From Lunularia cruciata (Eukaryota; Streptophyta; Marchantiopsida; Lunulariales; Lunulariaceae), in the NCBI GenBank assembly GCA_948567375.1, contig OX419761.1:16928501-16992500 (forward strand): 64,000 nt of DNA, in the 5' to 3' direction. Below the pieces are notes generated by a model. It saw only the letters and a program-made list of their open reading frames with translations, did not search any database and had not been told where the DNA came from. A program made the translations under genes and the position numbers. Of this stretch, positions 34,468 to 46,618 are shown in pieces. Position 1 is the stretch's first letter. Every line of letters starts with the position of its first letter.

Positions 34468-37293
34468 ATGATATTGAAATGCTCTTCACCTGCACATGAT
34501 CCCTTGGATGAGTTAGCATGGTTCCTATTTCTCTTACTCCCTCAATGGTGTCTTCCTTATGCTAGAGGGGGACGTGCGGGCATAGAGAGGTGGCTGCTGG
34601 ATTTTGTAGATTCAGAGCGAGGGATTGGGCGGCCTTATAGGAAGAGTCTGTTAGGGTTACACAATTTAGGAGATAGGCATCGCCACAGGATACCACAGAG
34701 TCCATTTGATTACGATGGTGTAAGACATTGGGTCAGGTAGGAGAGTTTAGGAGAGCAGCACGAGCGCTACACCCTTTGTCTATAGCGAGTCCTATTGATG
34801 AGACTATCTCTTCCCTACGCTCACTACATCCTATAGCAGTAGAGGGACTACCACTAGAGGTCTTAGATTATCAGCCTGAGCACCCTTTATGTCTTGATAG
34901 GTCACTATTTGCACAAGCATTGTGCATTGCCCCTTGCCTTTCCTCAAGAGGCTTGTTAGATATGGTTTATGAGCACCTTAGAGATTGCTTCCAAGCAGAT
35001 GATCCTTCTAGTGATTTTACCGAGTTGTTTCAGGTGGCTGCAGCAATAGCGAGAGGTGACATTCCTATGTTTATTAGTCGAGTGTTAGATGCTAGTCTAC
35101 TTCTCGTGATGGAGAAGGACACGGGAGGCATTAGACCGATTGCTATTGGAGAGATCTTTTTGCGTTTAGACAATCATACCATTGTCCTTTAGCATTGTTC
35201 TCACTTTCAACAGCATCTCCATCCACATCAATTTGGAGTAGCTACACCTGGAGGATGTGATGTTGTGATGTTATATCTCTAGGCATTAGAGCACTCCTAG
35301 ATATTCATCCAAAGTAGGTCGTCTTACAGGTGGATGTTGAGAACACTTTTAATAGCATCTCACAGGCATCTATCTTTAGAGAGCTTAGGGAGGCTAGTGG
35401 ATCTTTGGCTAGTCTCATTCCTTTTGTGTGGTCTTTTTATGGCTCTCCTGCTTGCCTTTACTACCAACATGGTGGTTCACTAGAGGGAGTCACCGTCTTG
35501 GAGTCAGCTGTTGGTACACGTCAAGGAGATCCTTTGGGAGGACCCTTATTTGCCATAGCTCACTTTAGAGCTCTCCTATCTACTCCTTTGGCCATGCCAG
35601 GTTGTGTATTTCTCTCCTTTGAAGATGATACACACATCGTAGGCCCTGTAGATCAGATTGGGCAGGCATTTGTCTACTTGACTACCAAGCTACATCTAGT
35701 AGGCTTGAGAGTCAAGGTGTCAAAGTGTAGGGCATGGTACCCTTTAGGTATCCCTCTCCACCTTGAGCTTCCAGAGGGATGTATCACATCCACAGATGGA
35801 CTTTGTGTTCTTGGTCTTTTTGTTCTTTGAGTGCCAACAGGATCGAAGGATTTTTTCACATGCTTCTTAGACGCTGCCCTTGCCGAGGATGTTCTCCATG
35901 TGGATGACCTTCCATTACTAGGAGATCTGCAAGTGGCATTTGGCATACTCTCTTCTAGTATTGCTCGTCAACCATCCTACCTCATCCATATAGTTCCCTT
36001 CTCATCGTCCTTCCAATCATGTTTGAGAGCATTTGATAGGAGGATTATGGGAGTCTTTGGTGATTTGGATCGGGGACTTTTGAGTGTGTGATAGTGGATT
36101 TGGCACGTAGATAGACGGCTCTGCCGATCTCATATGGTGGGGTTGGCTTGCTATTTATGGAGGAGATGACACCTATAGCATTTTTGGGTAGTTGGGCTCT
36201 CTTGGCATCCCTACTTTCCTCTTGTTTTGTAGTTGTTGATAGGCCAATTTTGGAGACTTATGTGATAGAGGTGGAGGGAGGATCCTTTTCTCTCCATGTG
36301 TTATTGCGGCAAACAAGAGATAATCTATTCTCACGAGCACAAGAGGATTTTCCACCTTTTGCTTCACTACCGTCAGATTGGACTAGAGGTTTACAGTCTT
36401 CCTTGATGGAGCGACAATGTGAGCATACGCTACATTCTCTCTTAGTCAACTCGTCCATTTGTTAGGCTATTAGAGCACGTTTTCGCTCTTGCTCCGGCAA
36501 GGATGCATGCTCTTGGATCCTAGCTCGACCGTGCATTAGGGCATTCTGACTCGCACCAGCTACTTTCTCTACAGCGATGAGGTTTTGCCTAGGTTTGGTC
36601 CACCCATCTGCATCTTCATTACTCACTTGTGACTGTGGTTCTACACTAGATGCAGCAATGGTCCACATGACACGGTGTCCTTTTGGAGGACAGAAGATAG
36701 CTACCCATGATGCCATTAGGGACATAGTGTTTGCTATGGCACAAGAGAGTGGATACTTGGCTTGGAAGGAGTGTTTGTATGCGTTGCAGATGTCCCGTGT
36801 CAAGGCGGACTTATACTTGGTCCGAGATGATCAGGTGACAGTAGCGGATGTCGTGGTTACAGACCCAACGTGAGATACAGTTTTGGAGTGAGTGATTACC
36901 CATCCCCTTGGATGGGCGGCGAGTGCAGCAGCAGGTCGCAAGGTCTCCAAGTATAGGGGCATGCAGCGAGGTCACCTCTTTGTTCCTCTAGCCTTGGAGT
37001 TATATGGAGCGATGGACACGGCATTTGACACATTTGTCCGGGAGTGCACGAGAGCTTATCATGTTAGGCGTCAGGGGGTACCACTCTCACTCTCATACTT
37101 TGTAGCATATTTTAGACAGCGTGTGTCTATTGCTCTACAGAGTGCAATGGCTGGTGCAATCCATAGTAGAGCAATCACATTAGGTGATGTTTCTTTGGAT
37201 GCTCCAGTTGTGTATAGACCATACAACTTGCATAGCTCGGATATCTTAGGTGCGGTAGGGCAGATTTCTCATATAGACTCTATTGGGGCTTAG
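34468..37293 (+). mobile_element. Decayed non-LTR retroelement with C-terminal zinc finger and restriction-like endonuclease
   Basis: One long, broken protein reads through several adjacent frames. The N-terminal part is at 34468-35192, including the block ending TGGIRPIAIGEI, the entry to the RT domain. RT motif A is QVDVENTFNSIS (about 35330), followed by TRQGDPLGGPLFA and motif C FEDD with the Asp pair at 35624-35629. Then come the thumb-like region and a spacer to 36500. A CXCX9HX3C finger with a following THDAIRD block is at about 36628-36720. A segment with KADLYL...VADVVVTDP (about 36800-36870) resembles a PD-(D/E)XK nuclease core. There are no LTRs and no apurinic-type endonuclease upstream. 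At least six stops or shifts make it inactive. The domain order matches the R2/NeSL/Utopia-type group. Confidence 0.82.
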
Positions 37294-37904
37294 CTCCATG
37301 TTACCTTTTTTGTCTCTTCCTTGTATGGCTTGATGGGGTCTTCCCATCCTTCGGTTTTCATACGCGGTCGCCTACTTCTGTCTCCTAGAAGTGATGCAAA
37401 ACCGGAAAGGTACTCCTGTGCATTCAGGATATAAAGCTTAATACGTCAAGTATATGGACGAAGAACTTCCGAAACTAAGCGTTGTCGACTTTCACGTTGT
37501 ATATTCTGCTCTGGCCTTGCTCCTACTCAAGAATCACAATACACTACCAAGAGGCCGACATCATTAGATTTGATTTCAATTCAGTTTTGATAGCGCTCAT
37601 TTGTTCGACAGTCTGAAATAATAGGCATAGTAGAGAAAACGCCAGGAATGTACGCGTGTTGTACCAACCGATCAGCTCACTCACTACATGTGTGGGCATA
37701 CCCTACACATGAGTGCATCTCAAGTCAAACCCAAATTAAGGGTCCTGGTTTGAACCGAATAAACATCCCGAGTATATGGTTTCATGGTTACTTCTATTAT
37801 TTGTGCTTTATATAAAATATAATGGTTACGATTTCATGCATCATGGGTTAGATTAATCCTTCAGTCAAATGTGCATGGTATTGTCGGTTTTTCTTCAATT
37901 TCTT
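37294..37904. other. Downstream of the non-LTR element; no gene
   Basis: It probably includes the element's 3' untranslated tail just after 37293. I find no poly(A) run or target duplication that would set the 3' edge. Confidence 0.45.
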
Positions 37905-38400
37905 TCACTTGGTAAAGTCCACGGCACTTCGATTTCATATGCCTGCTTGGTTATTTCCCGATCTACACTCTATTGCTCGAATTTGCTTTTTCGAGATTCT
38001 CAATTTAATTTACTCGCTGACTTGCTTTCTTTCTAACTTACCATGATACACACTCGTGCTCGGTTATGTCCGGATCTGTAACTCTGTTGCTCGGATTTGC
38101 CTTTCTGAGTTTATATTTTCAGTTTAATTTACTTGTTGGCTTTCTTACTTGGTTTAATGCCACATTCATGATCGGTTTTGTCCCGAACTACATGTACTCT
38201 GTTGTTCAAATCGGCCTTTTAAAGTTTGGATTTCAGCTTAATTACTTCTTTTGCTTAGGATTTCATTTTCTTCTACATTGTCGGCTATGTCCCGTTGCAG
38301 AGATTTGGGATTACATTAATTTTCATTTTACATTAATTTACATTAACTTACATTTTTTGCTAAGGATTTCAGTTTCTTCTACGTGCTCAGCCGTGTCTTG
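37905..38400. repeat. Imperfect tandem array, unit about 110-120 bp, three to four copies
   Basis: Each unit has GGTTAT or GGTTTT-TCC(C)G, then CTCT(A/G)TTG(C/T)TC, then A(A/T)TTTGC(C)TTT, then TTCAGTTTAATTTACT or a variant. A related start (CACTTGGTAAAGTC-AC-GCACTT) also occurs at about 33110, left of the non-LTR element. Confidence 0.65.
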
Positions 38401-38699
38401 GTCCTGAGGCATGCTTGGTTATGTTCTATTTACTTGTTTGCTTGAATCCAAAGCACTTTCGTGGTTCCGTTTGGCGTCACCAGGTTTTAGGATTTGACAT
38501 CCCTTTCCTTGCTATATTTTCTGCTGCCTTGAACTTTGAACTTCATACGGGGTTTGGATATGGAGGATGACTTGGAATTGGTCTCCGGATTTTGTACCAA
38601 CAAAAAAAACATAAGAGAGTGTGTGTAGGATTCTAACTTGGCACCAAATAGCCAAGTTTCCTGCAACAGCAGCTGGCTTCAAGGAGATGTTAAGCAAGG

Positions 38700-39250
38700 G
38701 ACATGTATGAGTACTAGAAACTGGATTACATCTAGAACCTGCAATTGGCTTTGTTTCCTAATGTTAATGGGAGCCAAGGGCTCAACCCTTGAGGCCTGGA
38801 TAGAGGAAGGACTTCACCAAAGTTTGGGCATGGGATTGTACACTTAAGTGTACCTTCTAAACAAGAGCTGCATGAGAGTACTAGTGGATCACATTGATCC
38901 CTTGCAATTGGTTGCATATCTTGACCAGTGTTATCTAAAAGTGGGAGCCAAGTGGTTGACCTTTGGGATCAAAGAGAGGCCTAGGACTTCATCAAAGTCT
39001 TTTACAAGTTACTATGAAAAATTCCACCTTCCAAATTGTCATATATCTTTAGATAACCTGAAAATTTGTATGTGCGGAAGAAGATCAGTTTTAGTCATAG
39101 CGTGCGAAAAAGCGTCCAAGTGGAGCCACGGGAGTGGTGGAGTTGGGACTCATCCGTCAATACTACAGACAAGGAGTCCTACAGAGGGATTGGTAGGGAT
39201 TCTCATGTCTTCATAATATCAAGTGCTTCTTATGCCTTCACAACATTAAG
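38700..39250 (+). repeat. Right copy of the direct repeats, itself partly duplicated
   Basis: 38700-38822 and 38868-39000 are two versions of the same unit, each ending GGACTTCA(C/T)CAAAG; both resemble 33208-33325. 38985-39250 corresponds to 33308-33580. Open frames here (38638-38847, 38848-39216) are not conserved between copies. Confidence 0.6.
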
Positions 39251-39757
39251 TGCTTTTGTTGTTTCCATGTTTAGTGAGTTAAAGTGGTCTATCAACACTA
39301 CCTAGCAGTTATGCTACTGCCATGCATAAAAACTTTCATTTTTATTGCCATATGTTTGACTGATACCCATGGTGATGCGGACACTCAAACCAGAGATGTG
39401 GAAGATATTCTATTGAAGAATAAGAGAGTTGAGCTTTGACGTTGAACTACTACAAATGCAACTAGAAGAGTCCACGAATGAGATAGCATCAAATGACTCG
39501 GATTTATTTGTGGCAAATGAGGACACTAACACATTCAAAGCATTGGCTACTCAACCTCCAGAAACCGTAGAAGATGCAAAGAGCAATATGCAAAAGGCTC
39601 ACAATTGAGTTGAGTTGAGTTGAGCATGAAGATATAGAATGAGCAAGGATATTTGCATATGGTGCAAGTTTTTGAAGTACAATGCCACAAGGTCTTTAAC
39701 AAAAGATAAAAGGGTGTTGACAAGAGGTGTTGACAAGAGGTATCCTTGTCAAGCGGG
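39251..39757. other. AT-rich, no recognisable gene
   Basis: It includes a (TTGAG)4 run near 39608-39627 and a doubled GTTGACAAGAGGT at 39715-39740. Confidence 0.55.
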
Positions 39758-40454
39758 GGATTGAGGCTTTTGAATAGAGTTTATTTAGACTAGGTTCTAG
39801 AACAGTAGAGGAAGGAGAGACTACTAGGATCCTAATGCAGTTTTTGGATGGTATATTGTGCTTGATTTGCCAAATCTATTTCTTCCATCCCATGTGTATT
39901 TTTCTAGGACTTGTATGCATGTTGTACACCTTCATTGTATTTTTTTCAACAAGAAAAACCTAAGCATACCTACCAAATAAATCTAGAGTCAATTTTTTTA
40001 GAGTGCTTCTCCTTCCTTGGTTGGTCACTAATGTCAATTATAACATTAAATATTTCAAGAACATATATGTTACTCTAAGGGGCAAGAGAAAATATAAGGA
40101 GTTTCTTATCTTGCAAGAATTGACTTACTAGAATAATGAGGCATTTCTTCTAGAGGATTGGATTAAAATCTAACACATTTTCTATAAGGTATCTAACCTA
40201 TTCTGCTATTATCTAATTAGGGAGGTCTTAGAGATATTGCTAATTACTCCAAGGACATATTAGAGCTCATTATGGGTCTTTGGCCTCTATAGTGTTTGGA
40301 TAAGCTCTTGTGGCAGTGTTAGTAATCCAATTATCTCTCTCAACTTGAAGGCTCAATTACTTCACCCTCTTATAAATATGGATGTAGATTGTAGTGGTTG
40401 GTAGTCATTCCACTATAATATACATTTGATTTGCATAATTTTGCAAGTTTCTTG
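39758..40454 (+). mobile_element. Possible LTR with flanking priming signals
   Basis: A purine run CAAGCGGGGGA ends just before TTGAGGCTTTT, as in Copia 3' LTR junctions. TATAAATATGG lies near 40371. TGGTATCAAAGTG, a Met-tRNA-type primer site, follows at 40455-40467. Both signals around a single LTR-like body would need a tandem arrangement or chance, so this is weak. Confidence 0.35.
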
Positions 40455-40469
40455 TGGTATCAAAGTGCA

Positions 40470-43400
40470 ACTCTTAAGCTTTTCAATGATTATGTTTTTG
40501 GTTGATGCATTTTCCATTTGGTTCAGGAGTTTACAAAACCAACTTGTTTCAAACCAATGTTGCACACTTTGGCTTCTTTGGCACTGAGCTTAGCTCCTTT
40601 CATGGCTTCAACTCCTTGTTGCAAGTAGTTACAAATGGCATCTAGAGAAAATGTAGCAAAGATATGGATGATGATACTTCATAGATGAAGATTGCAAGCT
40701 TGATGTATAATTTTTCCTTTTTGGAATCTCTAAGTCAAGATCCCCAAAATTTTTAATCACAAGGATATAAAATTTACATTCTATTATTTTATTATTTGGA
40801 TTCAATATGGATCTAAGACTCAAGAGGATGAAAGTCTATGACAAAGTCTTCATGCACTTTAGACTAAGCTACAATAACTTGTATGAATAGAGTGTGTAAC
40901 TCATGCTTTAAGGAAATAAGATATATCAAAATGTATTTGAATGTTGGCTACAAGATCCAATAATAGTTTTGATAGCCAAGGATAAAAAAGCCTTATTAAG
41001 TCTTCCAAAGAAGTAAAAGATAAGTGGACTTCAAACTTGATCAAGATCACACAAGTTTGTATCTACATCATGCCCTTTGAAATTGGTGTAATTTATGGTT
41101 TCTTTGTTAGCTTTATCCTTCATACAATTGTTGGTGCTTATACTTAATTATTTAGTTTGATTCTAAGCATTTTTGGCCTATCTTTGCATTTTTCCTCTAA
41201 GCTCTAAAGTATTTGGATGGTCGTTAGATAGTCACTAGGAACTTGGACTTCCAAGTGCTAAGACTTTGGCATTGGACTCAGAATTCAAGAGCCTAGACTT
41301 TGGGATATATATATACATATGGTTACACTCCATACTTTGAAGTTATTTCAATGCTAGTTGATATGTGCAGAGAAATTGGCTCTAGAAGCACATGGTAGTG
41401 TTTTCTTGAGGTATATCCAACTCCATAAACACTTGGCTACGAGTTTGTGTATTGTGTGGTTTGAAGTTCACTCAATAATAGTTAGTTTAGGTTAATAAAT
41501 CTAAATTTGGAAATGCTTCAAGGAGGTACTTTTGAGACAATCAAGCTTCATAAGCAATTGGGAGCGTGTTGCTACACCTAGCTACTTGGTCTTGTTTGAA
41601 GACATAGTAAAAGCACTCCTTCTTTGTAAGAAATTGGCAACAGGTTGCTATACCTAGCCTCTTGGTCTAGTTTGAAGGCACTTTTATGTCTAGAGAAGGT
41701 TGGCATATTATTCTACTTCTTTTCATTCATGGATTAGCATATGCATTTTACATGTAGGACTAGAATAGAGCTAAAATTTGATGAATAAGCCAATCCAAAT
41801 TAGCATACAATCATTATAATTAGTTCTTCTTTAAATCTATAAAACTTACCTTTAAAATTTGAAGTCAAATATAAGTTATATGGATACTATGGTGCCTACA
41901 TTTTCCAAATTCTTTAATTTTTTTCTCTATTTTCCACAAGGATATGGTAGAATAATTGCTTGTTCAAGAAAGGAAACTCTTAGTTGAGTTTTCTTTGGAG
42001 TTGTGTCTATACATGGAAGGATATGAAGGGAACAACTACAAAGTAGAATGCACTCCGAAGGAAGAATCTTGAAGATGTCAAGTCTAAAGAGTGGTTAGAG
42101 GCAAAGAACTCAAGTACAACCTTGGAACCAAGGACCATGCATGCTTCCACCTAGATAAAGAAATACCACCAAAGACCGTTATTATTCTACAAAGAGCTTG
42201 CATGTGTGGAGAATCATTGCTTGCCTTCTGACTGAAAAAACACTGGCTCTAAAATCAAGTGAACCTGGAATAATTTCACTTTCTACTAGCAAATTTCAAT
42301 CTTGAACCAAAGAGTGAGCATCAATCCTAGACCTTTGTAGTTGTGTAAATTAGTCCTTCACACTTGATAGGAAACATGGTATTTGTTCAGAAGCCAATGC
42401 AAAACACCTTTGAGGTAATTCTCCATGCCCCAACAATAAAAAAAATTGGACAATTTACTATAAGAGTGAGTTGGTCCAAAGCAAGCATATCTCCTTCTTG
42501 CTATGGAATTGGGAGCATAGTGATTTTGGGATCATCCATGAGATGAAGAGAAGGAAGGAGAGAGTGAAAAGGGACCTTAGAAGAAACCACTTTGCGTAGA
42601 TATGGAGAATTGGAAGAATGTTCTTGGATTATATGCATCTCAACTTGGAGGAATGACTCTTGACACTAAATTCAGGCATGAAGACAAGGAAATAAACACC
42701 TGAATCATGGATTCCTTTGCAGAGAAGAAGTCCACCAACCATGGCTGGAGGGTGTGAAATTACAAAAACCTAGCCAAAGGGTAGTTGTGAAGCAACCTTG
42801 AACTTCAAGGCCCAAAATTGGGAACCAAATCTGAGTGTGATCAATGTATTTGAGTACTCTATACCCAAGCATGAGATTTTAGATTGATTTTGCAAGTGTG
42901 GGTTGCAACATAAAGCATAACTCTCAGAATTTCTTCAACAAGCAAACACACTCAATTTACTTTCTATATTGTTAAAAGAAAGTACACTTATGGAAAAAAA
43001 CATTTATAGTTCAGGATAGTGTATCTCAACATAAAGAAAAACTATAATGAATAATATACGTAAGGACCTTTCTTCAATTCTAGAATGCAACAAAGCCTTG
43101 AAATATACTTTTGCTCCCTTTTCAAGTCCTATCTTGATGTTTTGTCGAATTTCATATTTTGTTGAATTTGTATGTAATGAGCATGCTTAATGGTTTGCAA
43201 TATCTCTTCTGCTAAAATAGGTAGCTCCTTTTGCCTATCTACAACCATAAAGCATTTCAAGCTATTAATATGATGTATTAAAAGCTTGTAAGCGATATAA
43301 AGTCGCAAAGGTTTTCTGTTGTTGACCTGTCATATTCTAGAATAAATGATCAACAATTACCATCTAAAATACAAGTCATGCATATCTAACATGGGTATCT

Positions 43401-44860
43401 CTTATTCTTAGCACAACATGCATGCAATTGTGTGTCTACAATCTTCACTAAACCTTTACGTGTAGAAGGACATATGAATACATATTGGATGAAGAATTTA
43501 GGAATTAGGATAAGTTTTTCAATCTTCAGTATATCTCAGATCCACAATCTCAATTTTGTCATAGAGTAGTACTAGAGTTATGTAAGAAGAATTTTTTTGC
43601 ATCTTGATTAATCCAATCCCTAGAAATTTCACTCACTCTCAAAATTAGCTTGTATTCTGATTATGTGCAACATGGTACAAAAAAGTAAGCTTTTAATTTC
43701 TAATAACAATACTAATGTTGACTAACGCTTGATCCATTGGCATTTGTGCAAACCACAAAACTTTGGTAGTTACTCTTTCAATTTGTGATGTCAAATAGGA
43801 TATGTATGTAACAAATTCAGTGTATTATCTTGTAATCTAGAGTTCTCACTAATTTTTTGCTACATAAAATGGACAATCATTACATTCTCCTTTCTTGTCT
43901 TTCTTCTTGGCCAATGCTTTTGTAGATGTGTTTGCAACCACCACAAGACATGCATATTCACCGTATGCAGTTATAATGGAGTTGCTCCGTTGTGCCCTCT
44001 ATGTAGACATTGCTCTATAGGTTGAATGTTTAAGTGAGAGCGATCTAGATTAGTTCCACAGCAAGGAGTACCTAAGCTTTGATAAATATCACAAAATGAG
44101 CGATGTCTAGCTTGGTTTGGCTCATAGCTCTCTTTGCCAGGTTTCTCCTTGGGCCGCTCCTCATCTATAACTCTTTACTTGTATGTGCTCTTGCTCAACC
44201 GAAAAATTTGAACTCGGCAAATGCTTGTTGTCTTCAACAAAAAAACTAGAACACAAGTTCAAAATAGATTGACGGTCGAACAGATATTTAATTCACTGAA
44301 GCTTTTGAGAATAGCACTTAAGCATAGAAGCATTGCATATTTCACCACCTTTGCACAGGGCACCTCTTGCAAAAGTCTAACTCCTTTCACGGTGATACAA
44401 TACTTTGCTCACGGTCTTCGGATAAATCCACTTCTTTCTCCCATAACCATATGTTGTTGAGGTCTAGTTCAAAACTTGTACTCTTGACATTCCATCAATT
44501 TGTTCTTCCTAAATTTCATGTTTAATTAGAGCCCTAATTACCACCACACCCAACACAATTTGAATGTTGAAAGGTGCATGACAGCTGAATAAATATTCTA
44601 TACATTACTGGATTCTTTGTACTTTCGCGTAAATCACAATATTCAAAGACGAACTATGAACTTCTTCGTTAATTTCCGTCTCCACCTTACAATCAACCCT
44701 TACAAGGACGATATTTATCTGTTCGAAAATTTCACCTTGTAATCAGCACTTACAAGAATAATGTTTACTTGTTCAGCGCCAACTGACTCACTTGGCTCAC
44801 GCCAAAACCCTTGGGGTACTGTTCAGTCTATAACTGTAATCATTATCTTATGATATATTC
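40470..44860. other. AT-rich stretch with no supported gene
   Basis: No frame with a known domain is present. A short direct duplication lies at 41555-41605 and 41632-41682 (shared GTTGCTA, ACCTAGC, CTTGGTCT-GTTTGAAG). Confidence 0.5.
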
Positions 44861-45937
44861 TGTTTTCTAGCTGGACGTGATCTGAGAGCTCCCAAGTGAT
44901 GAGTGGAATGCGAACAGCTGCCGGTTCTCAGTAATCAGTAAAAGTAAGAATTGTGCTCGGGCCTCGGCTTCAGTTCCCGAGGGTCCAGTCGAGAATTGAA
45001 GCCAATGGGTATCAAATGACTTTCCCTGTTGCTTTCGAGAATCTCTCGTTGCTTTGAGGACGGTTCTAGCAAACACAGCTTTTTAATATCCAGCAAAAGA
45101 TCACTTGACTCGAAGAATACGCAAAATCTCCCCGAACGTATTAGGCGTTTGCTGGATGTCTCCAAGCACTGGATGATGTGTTTGGTGTAGATGACGAGGT
45201 AAAAATGAAGTAAAAGGTGCCCTTCACTACAAAGCACTTGGGAGAGACACCCATAGTTATGAGTGTCAGCCTTTGCCACTATCTTGTAGAAGAGTCATGC
45301 ACTTCATGGAGAACGTTTGGATCTTCGGTTCAATTAGTATTAGTTTTTTCTTATCGAGTTCTTCAGATACTGCAGTTTGTATTTGAAGTAGTTCGTGCAT
45401 CTCATATTGGTATTGAATTCGCATTTTGATCTAGTTTCTTTTCAGCTCGTCCTGCTGGGTCTGTGAACTTCAAATTGCGGAGCATTATCATCATCATCAC
45501 CTTTGACATCTCTATTGGGGCCATGAATGCTCTTTACTCAACACAGATTGCAGGAGAAAAAAGCCATCATTAATGTGGCGAATCACTGCTAATTAGAAAC
45601 ATCGAGCCAAATAGTTATTGCCCCTTCAACACATTTCATCGACTCCAGTCGTGAGAGTTAACGAAACTTTACTTCCAGGAACAGGTCCCATGCAGCCAAT
45701 GGAAGCGTTTCCGGTGCTAATAGGACTAAACCTTAAGACTCACTTTGCCAACATACCAGCATTTCTTCGTCAAACATCTTTTGTCAATGTTGACACCCCT
45801 AATACAAACTATAGAGATAACTTGATGAACCTCCCTACTTGTAAAGGAAGTACATCAATCAATCATCAACCTATGATTGTAGATCCAACAGCCCACTATG
45901 AAAATTACAATCAGGTCGGTGCAGAATGCTTGTATCT

Positions 45938-45964
45938 CTTAACACAGGTTCCTCCTGTGTTAAG
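45938..45964. repeat. Perfect 11-bp hairpin
   Basis: CTTAACACAGG and its exact complement are separated by 5 nt. It lies at the end of an open frame of unknown status. No T-run follows. Confidence 0.85.
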
Positions 45965-46566
45965 TCCGATAGAAATTCTTCAGTCTTAGGGAGTGAGACA
46001 ATTATATCTGAATCTAGTGAGTGCTAGCTGGGTCCCGTTCTGTCCAGGAGGACTACGGGTACTGTTCACAGCAAGCTTCTCAGTGTTCCCATCGGATCCT
46101 GACGGAATGAGTTGCTCCCATCCAGAACAATGATAAATAAATTCCTGGGTTGCTTTTCATCTCTTTCGCTCGACTTGATCCTTTAATTATAATAGGTGAA
46201 AATCGAGTGTTCACTGCTAGGAATTGGAGTAGAGAGCCTGTAGCCGGAGTATGATGGGTTTATAGTCTTCCTATTATGCGCACAGTTTGTACAAAACACT
46301 CTATCTACAGTGGCTTTGCTCTTTGATCGAAATTCCTTGACCAACCTTTAGTGCTTTTTCGCTTTAAGTTGTAGACTGGAGAAAGATATCCCACAACTGT
46401 CCAAAGTTTGTGCACATCTCTGGATAACGATCTGGATTTCCTCCCAACTACCCGACCTGACCAGAAAAGGGTTAAAAGATTATCGACTTCAAATAGTGGC
46501 GATTCGTGTGTAGCTGAACACCACTCGTCTCCAAAAATCTTCCCCATTTACCAATCAGCCACGTAT

Positions 46567-46618
46567 CTCGTGCCGGAGCGCTGGACATAGCAAAGTCAAT
46601 CTCGTGCTCCGGCACGAG
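46567..46618. repeat. Perfect 13-bp inverted repeat, 26-nt loop
   Basis: CTCGTGCCGGAGC at 46567-46579 is the exact reverse complement of 46606-46618. It is GC-rich against its surroundings. Confidence 0.9.

Noticed and set aside
45618-45989. 123-codon open frame
   Set aside because: No known domain or codon pattern and no splice context; length alone is not enough in this less AT-rich stretch.
46606-46618. Resemblance of CGGCACGAG to a cDNA-library adaptor
   Set aside because: The match is short and is part of a longer perfect inverted repeat without the rest of an adaptor.
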